Assembly (NCBI RefSeq): GCF_000187995.2
Contig: NZ_AEUW02000001.1
Span: 558,001 to 622,000 of the forward strand
DNA from: Streptococcus macacae NCTC 11558
GTDB lineage: Bacteria > Bacillota > Bacilli > Lactobacillales > Streptococcaceae
Reading direction: 5' to 3'
DNA length: 64,000 bases
Positions 8,844-19,151 of this stretch are shown here, piece after piece. Numbering within the stretch: the stretch's first letter is position 1; every line of letters begins with the position of its first letter. The translations under genes and the position numbers were made by a program. The notes under the pieces were generated by a model. That model ran no database searches, was not told the DNA's origin, and saw only the letters and a program-made list of their open reading frames with translations.

Positions 8844-9638
8844 TTATTTTAACTCTTTTGCATCCAGTATCTGCTGTTGGTGTATTTCTATCATGGGTTC
8901 AGAAAGGGAGTTTAGTAAAATGGAAGAAATAGTTTGTATTTCTTTATTTTGGCTGATTTGATTATTAACGATGAAATTGAGTAATTTTAAGAGTGATAAG
9001 GCAAGCTCCTTATTATCATGGCTGTTAATCTTTCCTGGAGCTATAGCCTCATCTCCTAAAACTTGCGCTTTAATAAGCATTTCTTTGACTTCTTTAGGGA
9101 GTCCTTTGGTCAGTAGAGCATTAATGTTTTCATCAAGAGAGTTTTCTTTGTTTCCTAAGTATTTCAAGAGTTCTTCGATAGCTAATCTAGAAAGGGCAGC
9201 GGCAGCTTTTGGAGATTTTCCTAAAATCGCTCTAGCTTCTAAATATAATGAACAGATAGTTTGAGGCATATCAAGGCTAGGTAAGGGAATTTCTTCCATA
9301 GTTTTTTGAGGATAGATTAACTTTTCGAATTCTGACTTATCTGTATCATTAAAGATATTGTGAGAAGTATTGATTGTCTTTATCCAAATAGAAATCTTAT
9401 TACAGGCTAAACATTTTGCCTGTAAAATATAGGTTGTGATATTAGGATTCTTCTCTTCTTTGATTGTTTGTGGGTTAGGGTCAAAATCTAATTCTCGTGA
9501 AATCCATCTGTGTGATGCTAACGAGCTGCAATAAGGGCAGATTAGTCCTTTTGAGTTCATTGGTGTATTGTAGCCAAGAAGCTTACTATCGAAATTCTCT
9601 TTTCTTTTTGGGCTAGTTTCTTGTATATCTATGACCAT
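8844..9638 (-). CDS. Zinc-ribbon DUF4145 protein of unknown function
   Basis: The protein (264 aa) has an N-terminal zinc-ribbon with two CxxC pairs (Cys34/Cys37 in CPYCSS and Cys76/Cys79 in CLACNK). A helical region then carries AAAALSRLAIEELLKYLG, the characteristic DUF4145 helix. DUF4145 occurs alone or attached to nucleases and restriction subunits, and its role is unknown. The gene stands alone on the - strand between the rplJL terminator and the deacetylase, with a GGAGG site before the ATG. I cannot assign a function. Confidence 0.75.
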   Translation of the reverse strand: MVIDIQETSPKRKENFDSKLLGYNTPMNSKGLICPYCSSLASHRWISRELDFDPNPQTIKEEKNPNITTYILQAKCLACNKISIWIKTINTSHNIFNDTDKSEFEKLIYPQKTMEEIPLPSLDMPQTICSLYLEARAILGKSPKAAAALSRLAIEELLKYLGNKENSLDENINALLTKGLPKEVKEMLIKAQVLGDEAIAPGKINSHDNKELALSLLKLLNFIVNNQISQNKEIQTISSILLNSLSEPMIEIHQQQILDAKELK

Positions 9639-9953
9639 TGCTAAATCCTCCGGTAAATCATTATTCTAAGTCAATAATAGCATAAAATGCTGATAAGAGA
9701 TTTTAAAAAGTTAAGATTCAGTTTTAAAATTATCAAGAGCTAGCAAATTGGTATTTCAATTTTGAATTTTTGGTTATTGAGTTATGGCTGTAGCGCAAAA
9801 GTTGGTGTGTAAATAAATATAATATAGCTTGTTATTATTAAATCTGCAGATAAGCTGCTGTACTATTATATAAAGATGTAAAAACAACTAAAGAGCGATA
9901 GGACTCCAAATGTCTTATCGCTCTTTAGTGCTCTTTAGTTATGTAGATAAACT
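9639..9953. other. 315-base gap with a terminator only
   Basis: AT-rich sequence between the DUF4145 gene and the deacetylase. The only clear element is the terminator at 9888-9930. No small gene with a convincing ribosome site was seen. Confidence 0.6.
9888..9930 (-). terminator. Terminator of the polysaccharide deacetylase gene
   Basis: A perfect 14-bp stem, ACTAAAGAGCGATA (9888-9901) with TATCGCTCTTTAGT (9917-9930), lies 24 bases past the stop codon. On the - strand it is followed by a U-rich tail. Confidence 0.75.
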
Positions 9954-10850
9954 TTATTCAGAAACGGCGGAAGAAATACTGTTCATCAAGAGATCAGCAT
10001 TTGTACTAGGCAGTATCCTTACGCGGTTTAAAGAAAGCAAACCATTGTCAACACTTGCTAAACCTTCGTGGGTAGTCACTCCTAATTTATAGCTTTTAGC
10101 AAGAGTAATAGTAGTGGCATTGTATCGACCTGCTGGGTAGGCAATAGCATAGGTATCTTGGTTTAAGGACTTATCAAGGTAGTCTTTAGACTGTTTCAAT
10201 TCTTTCATTTGCGTTTGGGGATCAGAAACAGCTAAATCAGGATGGGTTACAGTATGTGATTGAAAAGACATGCCGTTTTTCTTCATTTCCCTCATCTGCT
10301 TTAAACTAAGATTGCTTGGACGCTTTTCATCAGTGAAGCTAGTAATCACATTATTTGTTGCTTTAGCATGATATTTTTTCAAAATAGGGTAGGCAATAGA
10401 ATAAAAGTCAATTAAGCTATCATCAAATGTCAGCCAGATAACTTTTTTAGAAGGCAGACTGTTTTGAGTAAATGCCTGATAAGCTTCTTCGGGAGAAAGG
10501 AAATAATAACCTTCCTCACTTAAACGTTTGATATGGCTTTCAAAAACACGAGGTGCAAGGATGAGATTAGCATTTGAAGCTTCCTCAGGAGCCATTTCAT
10601 GAATGGCATGATACATAAGGATGGGAATTTTGACGGTTTTTTCTTGCTTAGTCCATTTTAGCGTGTTTGGTTTTATATTTTGTTGTTGTTTGCTAATAGG
10701 CGTTTTTGTTTTTTGAGTCAACTGTCTGTGAGCTGTTTTTTTAAGAAATATAAGAAGCAGCAGTAAAACTAAGATGCAAATAAACCCCAAAATTTTCAGA
10801 ATTGTGCTTAAGTTTTTATTTCGTCTTGATTTTGTCTTTCTTTTTCTCAT
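9954..10850 (-). CDS. Membrane-anchored polysaccharide deacetylase (NodB homology)
   Basis: The protein (298 aa) has a basic N-terminus, one membrane anchor (about residues 15-38, ILGFICILVLLLLLIFL) and an extracellular NodB-type carbohydrate esterase 4 domain. Visible motifs are ILMYHAIHE, the metal-binding TFDDS and SHTVTHPDL (the HxxxH metal motif). Family members remove N-acetyl groups from peptidoglycan GlcNAc or surface polysaccharide; the substrate is not readable here. It is transcribed alone, with a terminator after it. In S. mutans such enzymes are linked to the cell surface and lysozyme response, which is family knowledge rather than evidence in this sequence. Confidence 0.85.
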   Translation of the reverse strand: MRKRKTKSRRNKNLSTILKILGFICILVLLLLLIFLKKTAHRQLTQKTKTPISKQQQNIKPNTLKWTKQEKTVKIPILMYHAIHEMAPEEASNANLILAPRVFESHIKRLSEEGYYFLSPEEAYQAFTQNSLPSKKVIWLTFDDSLIDFYSIAYPILKKYHAKATNNVITSFTDEKRPSNLSLKQMREMKKNGMSFQSHTVTHPDLAVSDPQTQMKELKQSKDYLDKSLNQDTYAIAYPAGRYNATTITLAKSYKLGVTTHEGLASVDNGLLSLNRVRILPSTNADLLMNSISSAVSE

Positions 10851-10958
10851 AAATGTTTTCTCCTAAAGTTATTATAGCATAAAGAATGCCTAAACTTTCT
10901 GTAAATTACGATAAAAATTTGGTATAATAAGAAAAATGTTTTTTACAAGGAGAAGGAA

Positions 10959-12245
10959 ATGTCTATAAGAATTGGTTTACTTGGTTTTGGTACGGTAGCA
11001 AGTGGAATTCCTTATCTATTGCGAGAAAATGGAAGTAAAATAACAGACGCTGCTGGAAATACGCTTGAAATAGCTAAAATTTTAGTGAAAGATAATGAAG
11101 AAAAAAATCGTCTTTTGGCAGCAGGCAATGATTTTAATTTTGTAACAAATGTGGATGATATTTTGTCTGACGATAGTATTGCTATTGTTGTAGAATTAAT
11201 GGGACGGATTGAACCAGCTAAAACTTTTATCACTAAAGCACTTGAAGCAGGAAAAAATGTTGTTTCAGCTAATAAAGATTTGATTGCAACACACGGTGCG
11301 GCCTTGATTGCACTTGCTAAGGAAAAAGAAGTAGCCTTTTATTATGAGGCTGCTGTTGCTGGAGGAATTCCTATTTTGCGGACCTTGGCTAATTCTTTAG
11401 CTGCTGATAAGGTTACCCGTATTCTTGGAGTGTTAAACGGAACTTCTAACTTTATGATGACCAAGATGGTAGATGAGGGTTGGACTTATGAAGCTGCTTT
11501 AGCAGAGGCTCAAGCTTTAGGCTATGCTGAAAGTGATCCTACCAATGATGTGGAAGGGATTGATGCTGCTTATAAGGCTGTTATTCTCAGCCAATTTGGT
11601 TTTGGTATGACGATTGACTTTGATCAAGTATCCCATCAAGGAATTTCAACAATTACACAAGATGATGTAGCAGTAGCTCAGCAATTGGGATATGTGATTA
11701 AATTGCTTGGCTCAGTAGAAGAAACACCGTCAGGAATTTTTGCGGAAGTGTCACCTACCTTCCTTCCGAAATCACATCCATTAGCTAGTGTTAATGATGT
11801 TATGAATGCTGTCTTTGTAGAATCAATCGGTATCGGTGAATCAATGTATTACGGGCCTGGAGCTGGCCAAAAACCAACAGCAACTTCAGTTGCAGCTGAT
11901 ATTATTCGAATTGCACGCCGGATCACAGAAGGTAATCTTGGCAAATCCTTTAATGAATTTACACGTGAAACAGTTATCGCTAATCCCAATGATGTTCAAA
12001 GCAATTATTATTTTGCTGTGGATACACCGGACAAAAAAGGGCAGCTATTGCGTTTAGCGGAGCTTTTTAACGCAGAAGATATTTCATTTGAACAGGTTCT
12101 GCAGCAAAAGGCTAATGGTGAGAGAGCACGTGTTGTTATCATTACTCATTCTTTAAATAAGACACAGCTAGCTAATATCAAACAGAAACTTCAGGATGAA
12201 CCTGAATTTGAGCTTTTAAATACCTTTAAAGTATTAGGGGAATAA
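10959..12245 (+). CDS. hom: Homoserine dehydrogenase
   Basis: The protein (428 aa) reduces aspartate semialdehyde to homoserine, the branch point to threonine and methionine. It shows the NAD(P)-binding start [12 protein letters not shown], the [12 protein letters not shown] segment, the signature [15 protein letters not shown] and a C-terminal ACT domain (about residues 350-428) suitable for threonine feedback. A -10 TATAAT lies at 10923-10928, and AAGGAGAAGG precedes the ATG. thrB begins two bases after the stop. Confidence 0.96.
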   Translation: MSIRIGLLGFGTVASGIPYLLRENGSKITDAAGNTLEIAKILVKDNEEKNRLLAAGNDFNFVTNVDDILSDDSIAIVVELMGRIEPAKTFITKALEAGKNVVSANKDLIATHGAALIALAKEKEVAFYYEAAVAGGIPILRTLANSLAADKVTRILGVLNGTSNFMMTKMVDEGWTYEAALAEAQALGYAESDPTNDVEGIDAAYKAVILSQFGFGMTIDFDQVSHQGISTITQDDVAVAQQLGYVIKLLGSVEETPSGIFAEVSPTFLPKSHPLASVNDVMNAVFVESIGIGESMYYGPGAGQKPTATSVAADIIRIARRITEGNLGKSFNEFTRETVIANPNDVQSNYYFAVDTPDKKGQLLRLAELFNAEDISFEQVLQQKANGERARVVIITHSLNKTQLANIKQKLQDEPEFELLNTFKVLGE

Positions 12246-12246
12246 T

Positions 12247-13110
12247 ATGAAAATTACTGTACCGGCAACATCTGCTAATATCGGGCCTGGATTTGATTCT
12301 GTAGGAGTTGCTTTATCAAAGTATCTTTCTATCGATATTTTAGAACCGTCTGCTTCATGGGAAATTATGCATAATTTAGGAGATATTCCTAGTGATGAAA
12401 AGAATTTGCTCATCACAACTGCACTGAAAGTTAAACCTGATCTTAAACCGCATCGCCTGCAGATGAGCAGTGATATCCCCCTTGCTAGAGGCTTAGGGTC
12501 ATCCAGCTCTGTTATTGTAGCAGGGATTGAATTAGCTAATCAATTGGCAAATTTGGAATTAACAGATAATGAAAAGTTGGCTATAGCAACAGAAATTGAA
12601 GGCCATCCTGACAATGTAGCGCCAGCCCTTTTGGGTAATCTTGTTATTTCAAGCTATGTCAATAAGAAAATAAATTACATTGTTGCTGACTTTCCAGAAA
12701 GCTCCTTTGTAACTTTTATTCCAAATTATGAATTAAAAACAAATGATAGCCGCAGTGTTTTGCCTAAAGAATTTTCATATAAAGAGGCTGTCGCTGCTAG
12801 CTCTATTGCAAATGTAGCTATTGCGGGGCTTTTAAAGGGAGACTTGAATACTGCTGGAGCAGCAATTGAGAATGATTTGTTTCATGAACGTTTTCGTCAA
12901 GATCTTGTTAAGGAATTTTCAGCGATAAAAACCATTGGAAAAAAACATGGTGCCTATGCTACTTATTTATCAGGAGCTGGTCCGACGGTTATTGTCTTAT
13001 CATCAAAAGATAAAGAAAGGCTTATCCAGAAAGAAATTGAACAGCTAAATCTCTCTGGAGAACTCCACTTGCTGTCGGTTGATACTGAGGGAGTGCGTGT
13101 TAGGGCTTGA
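12247..13110 (+). CDS. thrB: Homoserine kinase
   Basis: This GHMP-family kinase (287 aa) phosphorylates homoserine for threonine synthesis. The ATP-binding loop [11 protein letters not shown] lies near residue 80, with an N-terminal [14 protein letters not shown] motif and a C-terminal [12 protein letters not shown] motif. The gene begins one base after the hom stop codon, so the pair is surely co-transcribed. Threonine synthase is not in this window. Confidence 0.96.
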   Translation: MKITVPATSANIGPGFDSVGVALSKYLSIDILEPSASWEIMHNLGDIPSDEKNLLITTALKVKPDLKPHRLQMSSDIPLARGLGSSSSVIVAGIELANQLANLELTDNEKLAIATEIEGHPDNVAPALLGNLVISSYVNKKINYIVADFPESSFVTFIPNYELKTNDSRSVLPKEFSYKEAVAASSIANVAIAGLLKGDLNTAGAAIENDLFHERFRQDLVKEFSAIKTIGKKHGAYATYLSGAGPTVIVLSSKDKERLIQKEIEQLNLSGELHLLSVDTEGVRVRA

Positions 13111-13134
13111 TTGTTTAGCTATATTTTATGGACT

Positions 13135-13156
13135 AAGGGGGAGAATTAACTCCCTT
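13135..13156 (+). terminator. hom-thrB terminator
   Basis: A short hairpin, AAGGGGGAG with ACTCCCTT and one bulged G, followed by a T run, lies about 25 bases past the thrB stop. Confidence 0.6.
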
Positions 13157-13300
13157 TTTAAAAACTATTATTAAAAATGATAATTGTTTATGGTGTTCTT
13201 TTAAAGAGATAGCTTCTTGTGAAATACTTTGGATAATAAAGAATTTCCAGCAAATGCACTTTTTATAGGTAATTATCATCTGCTTATGGGTTTTGATGAA

Positions 13301-14584
13301 ATGGAGAAGAAATTGACGTATCAAGAGGCTTTAAACTGGATACAGGGGAATTTGAAATTTGGAATCAAACCAGGACTTGATAGAATGTCTTGGATGTTGA
13401 AGGAATTAGGCAACCCGCAAGAAAATATTAATGGCATACACGTAGTTGGAACAAATGGGAAGGGGTCTACAGTTCATTATTTGCAAACGATTTTTAGTCA
13501 AGCAGGTTATGAGGTAGGTACTTTTACTTCACCTTATATTGTTGATTTTCGAGAGCGTATTGCCATTAATGGAAACATGATCCGTCAAGAAGACTTGATG
13601 GTTTTAGTACAATTAGTGTCTCCTGTTGTCAAGCGGCTTCCCTTAGAGACTTCATTGGAGCCAGCGACAGAATTTGAAATTATTACCTTAATGATGTTTC
13701 TTTATTTTGGTAAATTGCACCCTGTTGATTTAGTCATTGTTGAGGCAGGTTTAGGAGGGCTTTATGATTCTACCAATGTTTTTAAGGCTCAAGCTGTTAT
13801 CTGTACCTCTATTGGACTGGATCATCAGAATATTTTAGGAACGGATTACATTCAGATTGCTCAGCAAAAAGTAGGAGTGCTAAAAAATAAGGTTCCCTTT
13901 ATTTTTAATGAAAACAGAACTGAAGTTGAAAAAGTCTTTTGTAAACAAGCAGAACAGACACAAAGTCCTATCTATCAATTAGGTAAAGAATTCTCTATTG
14001 TCAATTATGATAACAGTTTTGATTTTATATATGGAAAAACAAGAATAAATGATATTCAACTAGCTATGAAAGGACAGCATCAGTATTTTAATGCTGCCTT
14101 AAGTATTATGACCTGCCTCTTATTGCAGGAAAAATTTCCTCAAGTCACTCAAAATATTATCAAACAGGCACTTGGTCATAGTCGCTGGATAGGCAGAATA
14201 GAATTTATCAGAGACAATCTGATAATAGATGGGGCGCATAATAAAGAAAGTATTACTGTTTTGATTGATTTTTTAAAAAAGGAATACCCCACTAAAAAAA
14301 TTCATATTCTTTTTGCAGCTATTGATACGAAACCTATCGAAACAATGCTCTCCTTGCTAGAGCAGTTTAATGATTTAACTGTGACAAGCTTCGAGCATCC
14401 TAATGCTATTTGTCTAGAATCTTATCCAGAAAAATATGAGAGAGTTGCAGATTTTAAAGATTGGCTTCCTAAATGGGAAGCAGCAGAGCCCAATGATCTG
14501 TTTGTTATTACAGGGTCTTTATATTTTATCGCGCAAGTTAGGAAAACCCTTTTGCAAAGTCAAACAATAAACCGTAATAAATAA
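13301..14584 (+). CDS. folC: Folylpolyglutamate synthase / dihydrofolate synthase
   Basis: FolC adds glutamate to folates and also makes dihydrofolate. The P-loop VVGTNGKGSTVHYL, the segment FTSPYIVDFRERIAING, the EAGLGGLYDSTNV motif and the DGAHNKES motif of the second domain are present. The frame is open from a TTG at 13229, but that region looks like leader DNA. I prefer the ATG at 13301 (MEKKLTYQEALNW, 427 aa), which fits the family's start; the ATG at 13286 is the alternative. None of the three has a strong ribosome site. It heads the folate cluster but is separated from folE by 80 bases. Confidence 0.93.
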   Translation: MEKKLTYQEALNWIQGNLKFGIKPGLDRMSWMLKELGNPQENINGIHVVGTNGKGSTVHYLQTIFSQAGYEVGTFTSPYIVDFRERIAINGNMIRQEDLMVLVQLVSPVVKRLPLETSLEPATEFEIITLMMFLYFGKLHPVDLVIVEAGLGGLYDSTNVFKAQAVICTSIGLDHQNILGTDYIQIAQQKVGVLKNKVPFIFNENRTEVEKVFCKQAEQTQSPIYQLGKEFSIVNYDNSFDFIYGKTRINDIQLAMKGQHQYFNAALSIMTCLLLQEKFPQVTQNIIKQALGHSRWIGRIEFIRDNLIIDGAHNKESITVLIDFLKKEYPTKKIHILFAAIDTKPIETMLSLLEQFNDLTVTSFEHPNAICLESYPEKYERVADFKDWLPKWEAAEPNDLFVITGSLYFIAQVRKTLLQSQTINRNK

Positions 14585-14664
14585 TAAATTGGCCATAACT
14601 TTATCCATTTAAAGAAAAGCAAAAAGAAGACTTTTTGCTAAATATATTATATAGGTGAAAATAA

Positions 14665-15234
14665 ATGTCGAATCAAAAAAAGATTGAACAAGCTGTTTAT
14701 CAGTTGTTGGAAGCACTTGGTGAAAATCCAAAACGTGAAGGTTTATTAGATACCCCAAAACGTGTTGCTAAAATGTACCAAGAAATATTTTCAGGATTAC
14801 AAGAGAATCCAAAAGATCAGTTTACAGCAGTCTTTTCTGAAGGTTATGAGGAAGTTGTACTGGTTAAAGATATTCCCTTTGCTTCCATGTGTGAACATCA
14901 TCTGCTCCCTTTTTATGGTACAGCTCATGTGGCTTATATTCCTAGTCAAGGCCGTGTAACAGGTTTGAGTAAGCTTGCGCGTGCTGTAGAAATAGCCAGC
15001 AAGCGGCCGCAATTACAAGAACGGTTAACTGCTCAAATTGCTGATGCTTTGCAAGAAGCTTTGCAGCCTCAAGGTATTTTTGTAATGCTGGCAGCAGAGC
15101 ATATGTGTATGACCATGCGCGGTATCAAAAAACCAGGCAGCAAAACGGTAACGAGTGCTGCTAGAGGCATTTATAAGGAAGATAAAGAAGCGCGAAAAGA
15201 GATAATAGCTATGATTCATAATAAGGAGAAATGA
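14665..15234 (+). CDS. folE: GTP cyclohydrolase I
   Basis: The protein (189 aa) catalyses the first step of folate pterin synthesis, converting GTP to dihydroneopterin triphosphate. The zinc and active-site motifs [35 protein letters not shown] and [15 protein letters not shown] are intact, so this is the zinc-dependent FolE1 type. AGGTGA precedes the ATG. A small hairpin (14618-14639) lies in the gap after folC. Its stop overlaps the start of folP. Confidence 0.97.
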   Translation: MSNQKKIEQAVYQLLEALGENPKREGLLDTPKRVAKMYQEIFSGLQENPKDQFTAVFSEGYEEVVLVKDIPFASMCEHHLLPFYGTAHVAYIPSQGRVTGLSKLARAVEIASKRPQLQERLTAQIADALQEALQPQGIFVMLAAEHMCMTMRGIKKPGSKTVTSAARGIYKEDKEARKEIIAMIHNKEK

Positions 15235-16034
15235 TGAAGATCGGTAGATATAACTTACCTGGTCAGGCAGCAATAATGGGGATTCTTAATGTCACTCCCG
15301 ATTCTTTTTCAGATGGGGGATATTACGAAACGATTGAACAAGCTTTGAGACAGGTTCAAGAGATGTTGAACGCTGGCGCAGACATTATTGATGTAGGTGG
15401 TGAATCAACACGGCCAGGGGCTGAATTTGTGACAGCTCAGGAAGAGATAAGAAGAATTGTTCCAGTTATTAAGGCTATTAAACAGCGTTTTAATTGTCTT
15501 ATCAGTGTTGATACTTATAAGACACAGACAGCTCAAGCAGCACTTGAAGCTGGGGCAGATATCTTAAACGATGTTTGGGCAGGCCTTTATGACCATCAAA
15601 TGTTTACTTTGGCGGCTCAGATGGAAGTTCCGCTGATTTTGATGCACAATCAAAAAGAAGAGGTCTATCATAAGGTTACAAGAGATGTCTGCCAATTTTT
15701 AACAGAACGAGCCCAATTAGCTTTAGACAGTGGTGTTAAAAAAGAAAATATTTGGATTGATCCTGGCTTTGGTTTTGCTAAAAATGTTGAGCAGAATGTA
15801 GAGCTTTTGAAACATTTAGATGAAATTACCCACTTAGGATATCCTGTCTTATTTGGTATTTCAAGAAAACGTGTAGTTGATAGTCTGCTTGGCGGCAATA
15901 CGAAGCCTCTTGATCGCGATGCGGCAACAGCAGCCTTATCAGTTTATGCTATCAATAAGGGTTGCCAAATGATTAGAGTTCATAATGTAGCTGCTAACAA
16001 AGATGCAGTTAGAGTAATAAATCAGTTGATGTGA
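15231..16034 (+). CDS. folP: Dihydropteroate synthase
   Basis: The protein (267 aa) joins pABA to hydroxymethyl-dihydropterin and is the target of sulfonamides. Conserved motifs are [43 protein letters not shown] and GISRKR. The tandem ATGATG at 15231-15236 overlaps the folE stop, which implies translational coupling. I see no insertion of the kind linked to sulfonamide resistance next to the second loop, but subtle changes cannot be judged here. Confidence 0.97.
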   Translation: MMKIGRYNLPGQAAIMGILNVTPDSFSDGGYYETIEQALRQVQEMLNAGADIIDVGGESTRPGAEFVTAQEEIRRIVPVIKAIKQRFNCLISVDTYKTQTAQAALEAGADILNDVWAGLYDHQMFTLAAQMEVPLILMHNQKEEVYHKVTRDVCQFLTERAQLALDSGVKKENIWIDPGFGFAKNVEQNVELLKHLDEITHLGYPVLFGISRKRVVDSLLGGNTKPLDRDAATAALSVYAINKGCQMIRVHNVAANKDAVRVINQLM

Positions 16035-16040
16035 GAGAAA

Positions 16041-16403
16041 ATGGATAAGATTATTTTAACAGGCTGCCGTTTTTATGCCTATCATGGTGCTTTAGCTGAA
16101 GAGCAGATTTTAGGACAGATTTTTGTTATTGATGCAGAGTTGTTTCTTGATTTAACAGCGGCTTCACAAACAGATAACTTAGAAGATACTGTTCATTACG
16201 GCCTTGTTTTTAAAACAATTAAAAAATGTGTGGAAAACAATAAGTTTCAATTGATTGAAAAGCTAGCAGGTGTTATCTGCCAGGATATTTTTGATCATTT
16301 TCGTTTAGTTCAATCTATTAAAATAAAAATTACCAAAGAAAATCCGCCCATTGCTGGTCATTATAATACTGTTGGTATTGAATTGGAGCGTAAGAGGCCA
16401 TGA
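16041..16403 (+). CDS. folB: Dihydroneopterin aldolase
   Basis: The protein (120 aa) converts dihydroneopterin to hydroxymethyl-dihydropterin and glycolaldehyde. The family start ILTGCRFYAYHGALAEEQ and the C-terminal IKITKENPPIAGHYNTVGIE are clear. It follows folP by six bases, and its TGA overlaps the ATG of folK. Confidence 0.95.
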   Translation: MDKIILTGCRFYAYHGALAEEQILGQIFVIDAELFLDLTAASQTDNLEDTVHYGLVFKTIKKCVENNKFQLIEKLAGVICQDIFDHFRLVQSIKIKITKENPPIAGHYNTVGIELERKRP

Positions 16404-16912
16404 CGACTGTTTATCTTAGTTTAGGCAGCAATATAGGAAATAAACAAAAATATATAAGTCAGGCTTTATCTAAACTGGAAAGTTTAGAGCAAACTCGGCT
16501 ATTGCTCGTATCTTCTTACTATAAAACCAAACCTTGGGGGAAAACAGATCAAGATGATTTTCTTAATATTGCCTGTCAGTTAGAGACAGAATTAACTTGT
16601 CATAACTTACTTCAGCAGTGTCAAAAAATTGAACATGACTTAGACAGGATTCGCCATGAACATTGGGGGCCAAGGACGATTGATATTGATATTTTATTTT
16701 TTGGTCATCAGATTATTGATGATGATCTTTTAAAGCTGCCTCATCCTTATCTTCAGGAACGTGCATTTGTTTTAGTGCCTCTCAATGAAATTGCCAGCGA
16801 TTTCATCCATCCTGTTTTAAAAAAGCCCATTAGTAAACTGGTAAAAAATATTGAACAAACAACTGTGGAAAAAATAGAAACTCCTTTCTTAAAAGATGGA
16901 TTTAGTGAGTAA
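16400..16912 (+). CDS. folK: HPPK, 2-amino-4-hydroxy-6-hydroxymethyldihydropteridine kinase
   Basis: The protein (170 aa) pyrophosphorylates hydroxymethyl-dihydropterin before FolP uses it. It shows YLSLGSNIGNK at the start and the signature HWGPRTIDIDILFFG, including the metal-binding DxD. It is last in the fol cluster, overlapping folB by four bases. No strong terminator is visible before murB; only a T-rich stretch (16951-16970) follows. Confidence 0.96.
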   Translation: MTTVYLSLGSNIGNKQKYISQALSKLESLEQTRLLLVSSYYKTKPWGKTDQDDFLNIACQLETELTCHNLLQQCQKIEHDLDRIRHEHWGPRTIDIDILFFGHQIIDDDLLKLPHPYLQERAFVLVPLNEIASDFIHPVLKKPISKLVKNIEQTTVEKIETPFLKDGFSE

Positions 16913-17075
16913 ACTGACTTTAGCAATGCACTTTGATATAGTCTGTTTGGCCTTTTTTAACTTTTTTATCCAATAACTCTTATCGTCAAAGCTTATAAAA
17001 TTTGATATAATAAATTTTAGATTTTACTATTATACAGAAATAGTCAATATTAAACAGTATAGAATTGAGTTAGCT

Positions 17076-17978
17076 ATGTTAAATCAAATGAAAGAAGCTC
17101 TAAAAGGAATTGATATCCGTATAGATGAACCTTTAAAAAAATACACTTATACAAAAGTTGGCGGTGCTGCTGACTTTCTGACTTTTCCGCGTAACCGCTA
17201 TGAACTTTCGCGGATTGTTAAGTTTGCAAATGAATTTCAGATTCCTTGGATGGTTTTAGGAAATGCCAGCAATCTTATCGTCAGAGATGGCGGAATCAGA
17301 GGATTTGTCATCATGTTTGATAGATTAAACAGTGTTACGGTTGATGGCTACATTATTGAAGCTGAAGCAGGTGCTAATTTAATTGAAACTACAAAAGTTG
17401 CCCAGTATCATAGTCTGACAGGCTTTGAGTTTGCCTGTGGCATTCCAGGAAGTGTTGGCGGTGCTGTTTTTATGAACGCGGGCGCTTATGGCAGTGAAAT
17501 AGCCCATGTTTTAACTTCTGCTTTAGTATTAACGAGAGATGGGGAAATTAGAACCATTGAAGCAAACGAGATGCGATTTGGTTACCGTCATTCTATTTTG
17601 CAAGATACAAAAGAAGTTGTCATTTCCGCTAAATTTTCCTTAAATCCTGGCGATTATGATGTTATCCGTCAAGAAATGAAACGTTTAAATCACTTGAGAG
17701 AACTAAAACAGCCCTTAGAGTACCCTTCTTGCGGTTCTGTCTTCAAACGGCCGCACGGCTATTTTGCAGGGCAGCTTATCATGGAAGCAGATCTTATGGG
17801 ATATCGTATTGGCGGAGTTGAAGTTAGTCGTAAGCATGCTGGGTTTATGGTGAATATTGCTGAAGGGACAGCTAAAAATTATGAAGACCTGATAGCAGAA
17901 GTTATTCATAAAGTCAAAATACATTCAGGAGTTACCTTGGAACCAGAAGTGCGTATTATAGGTGATAAAGAAATATAA
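17076..17978 (+). CDS. murB: UDP-N-acetylenolpyruvoylglucosamine reductase MurB
   Basis: The protein (300 aa) is the FAD-dependent reductase that makes UDP-MurNAc for peptidoglycan. The motifs [47 protein letters not shown] and CGSVFKRP (the proton-donor serine region) are present, matching type II MurB of Gram-positives. A -10 TATAAT lies at 17006-17011. potA starts 18 bases after its stop, so the murB-pot linkage typical of streptococci is kept and a joint transcript is likely. Confidence 0.96.
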   Translation: MLNQMKEALKGIDIRIDEPLKKYTYTKVGGAADFLTFPRNRYELSRIVKFANEFQIPWMVLGNASNLIVRDGGIRGFVIMFDRLNSVTVDGYIIEAEAGANLIETTKVAQYHSLTGFEFACGIPGSVGGAVFMNAGAYGSEIAHVLTSALVLTRDGEIRTIEANEMRFGYRHSILQDTKEVVISAKFSLNPGDYDVIRQEMKRLNHLRELKQPLEYPSCGSVFKRPHGYFAGQLIMEADLMGYRIGGVEVSRKHAGFMVNIAEGTAKNYEDLIAEVIHKVKIHSGVTLEPEVRIIGDKEI

Positions 17979-17996
17979 ACGGGGGATTCATGGCTA

Positions 17997-19151
17997 TTGA
18001 CTAATCCAATCATTGCATTTAAAAATGTTTCCAAAATTTTCGAAGACAATGGGACTGTTGTTTTAAAAGATATCAATTTTGAATTAGAAGAAGGGAAATT
18101 TTATACCCTTCTAGGTGCTTCTGGTTCAGGAAAATCTACGATATTGAATCTTATTGCTGGTTTAATTGAGGCAAGTAGCGGTGATATTTTTCTTGATGGT
18201 AAACGTATTAATGATCTGCCTATTAATAAACGCGATGTCCATACTGTATTTCAATCCTATGCTCTTTTTCCTCATATGAGTGTATTTGAAAACATTGCTT
18301 TTCCTTTAAAGCTGCAGAAAAAATCTAAAAAGGAAATAGAAGCACGTGTTGCAGAAGTTTTAAGACTAGTTCGGTTAGATGGTTTTGAAAATCGCTCCAT
18401 TCAAAAATTATCTGGAGGCCAGAGACAGCGTGTAGCTATTGCACGTGCTGTTATCAATCAGCCAAAGGTTGTACTTTTAGATGAGCCTTTATCTGCTTTA
18501 GATCTAAAGCTTCGCACAGAGATGCAGTATGAGCTGCGAGAATTGCAGCAGCGCTTAGGCATTACTTTTGTCTTTGTAACGCATGACCAAGAAGAAGCAC
18601 TGGCTATGAGCGATTGGATCTTTGTCATGAATGACGGTGAAATTGTTCAATCTGGAACTCCTGTTGATATTTATGATGAACCCATTAATCATTTTGTAGC
18701 AAGTTTTATTGGTGAGTCTAATATTTTATCAGCTATAATGATTGAAGACTATCTGGTAGAATTTAACGGTAAACGTTTTGAATCTGTTGACGGTGGTATG
18801 CGGCCAAATGAGCCAGTAGAAGTTGTTATCCGCCCAGAAGACTTACGGATCACACTTCCTGAGGAAGGAAAACTGCAGGTCAAGGTCGAAACCCAATTAT
18901 TTCGCGGTGTTCACTACGAGATAATAGCTTATGATGATTTGGGGAATGAATGGTTAATCCATTCTACTCGTAAGGCTATTGAAGGAGAAATCGTTGGATT
19001 GGATTTCACGCCTGAAGATATACATATTATGCGTCTGAATGAAAGTGAAGCAGAATTTGATGCTCGTATTGAAGAATATGTTGAAAGTGAGGAACAAGAA
19101 GAAGGCCTAATTAATGCTATTGAGGAGGAGCGTTATGAAGAAAACGTCTAA
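17997..19151 (+). CDS. potA: Spermidine/putrescine ABC transporter ATP-binding protein PotA
   Basis: The protein (384 aa) powers polyamine uptake. It has Walker [10 protein letters not shown], the signature [14 protein letters not shown], Walker [13 protein letters not shown] and a C-terminal TOBE domain. The family start ([17 protein letters not shown]) requires a TTG start at 17997. The better-placed ATG at 17990 after GGGGG is in another frame and reads MAID-stop, ending at 18004. The last bases overlap potB. Confidence 0.93.
   Translation: MTNPIIAFKNVSKIFEDNGTVVLKDINFELEEGKFYTLLGASGSGKSTILNLIAGLIEASSGDIFLDGKRINDLPINKRDVHTVFQSYALFPHMSVFENIAFPLKLQKKSKKEIEARVAEVLRLVRLDGFENRSIQKLSGGQRQRVAIARAVINQPKVVLLDEPLSALDLKLRTEMQYELRELQQRLGITFVFVTHDQEEALAMSDWIFVMNDGEIVQSGTPVDIYDEPINHFVASFIGESNILSAIMIEDYLVEFNGKRFESVDGGMRPNEPVEVVIRPEDLRITLPEEGKLQVKVETQLFRGVHYEIIAYDDLGNEWLIHSTRKAIEGEIVGLDFTPEDIHIMRLNESEAEFDARIEEYVESEEQEEGLINAIEEERYEENV

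Noticed and set aside
10790-10806. CodY-like box in the 5' part of the deacetylase gene
   Set aside because: AATTTTCAGAATT resembles the consensus, but it lies inside the coding region and such AT-rich partial matches are common here.
13229-13300. N-terminal extension of FolC from a TTG
   Set aside because: It has no ribosome site, and the extra residues do not fit the usual FolC N-terminus.
14618-14639. Riboswitch before folE
   Set aside because: Only a small A/T hairpin is present in an 80-base gap, too short and simple for a known folate-related riboswitch.
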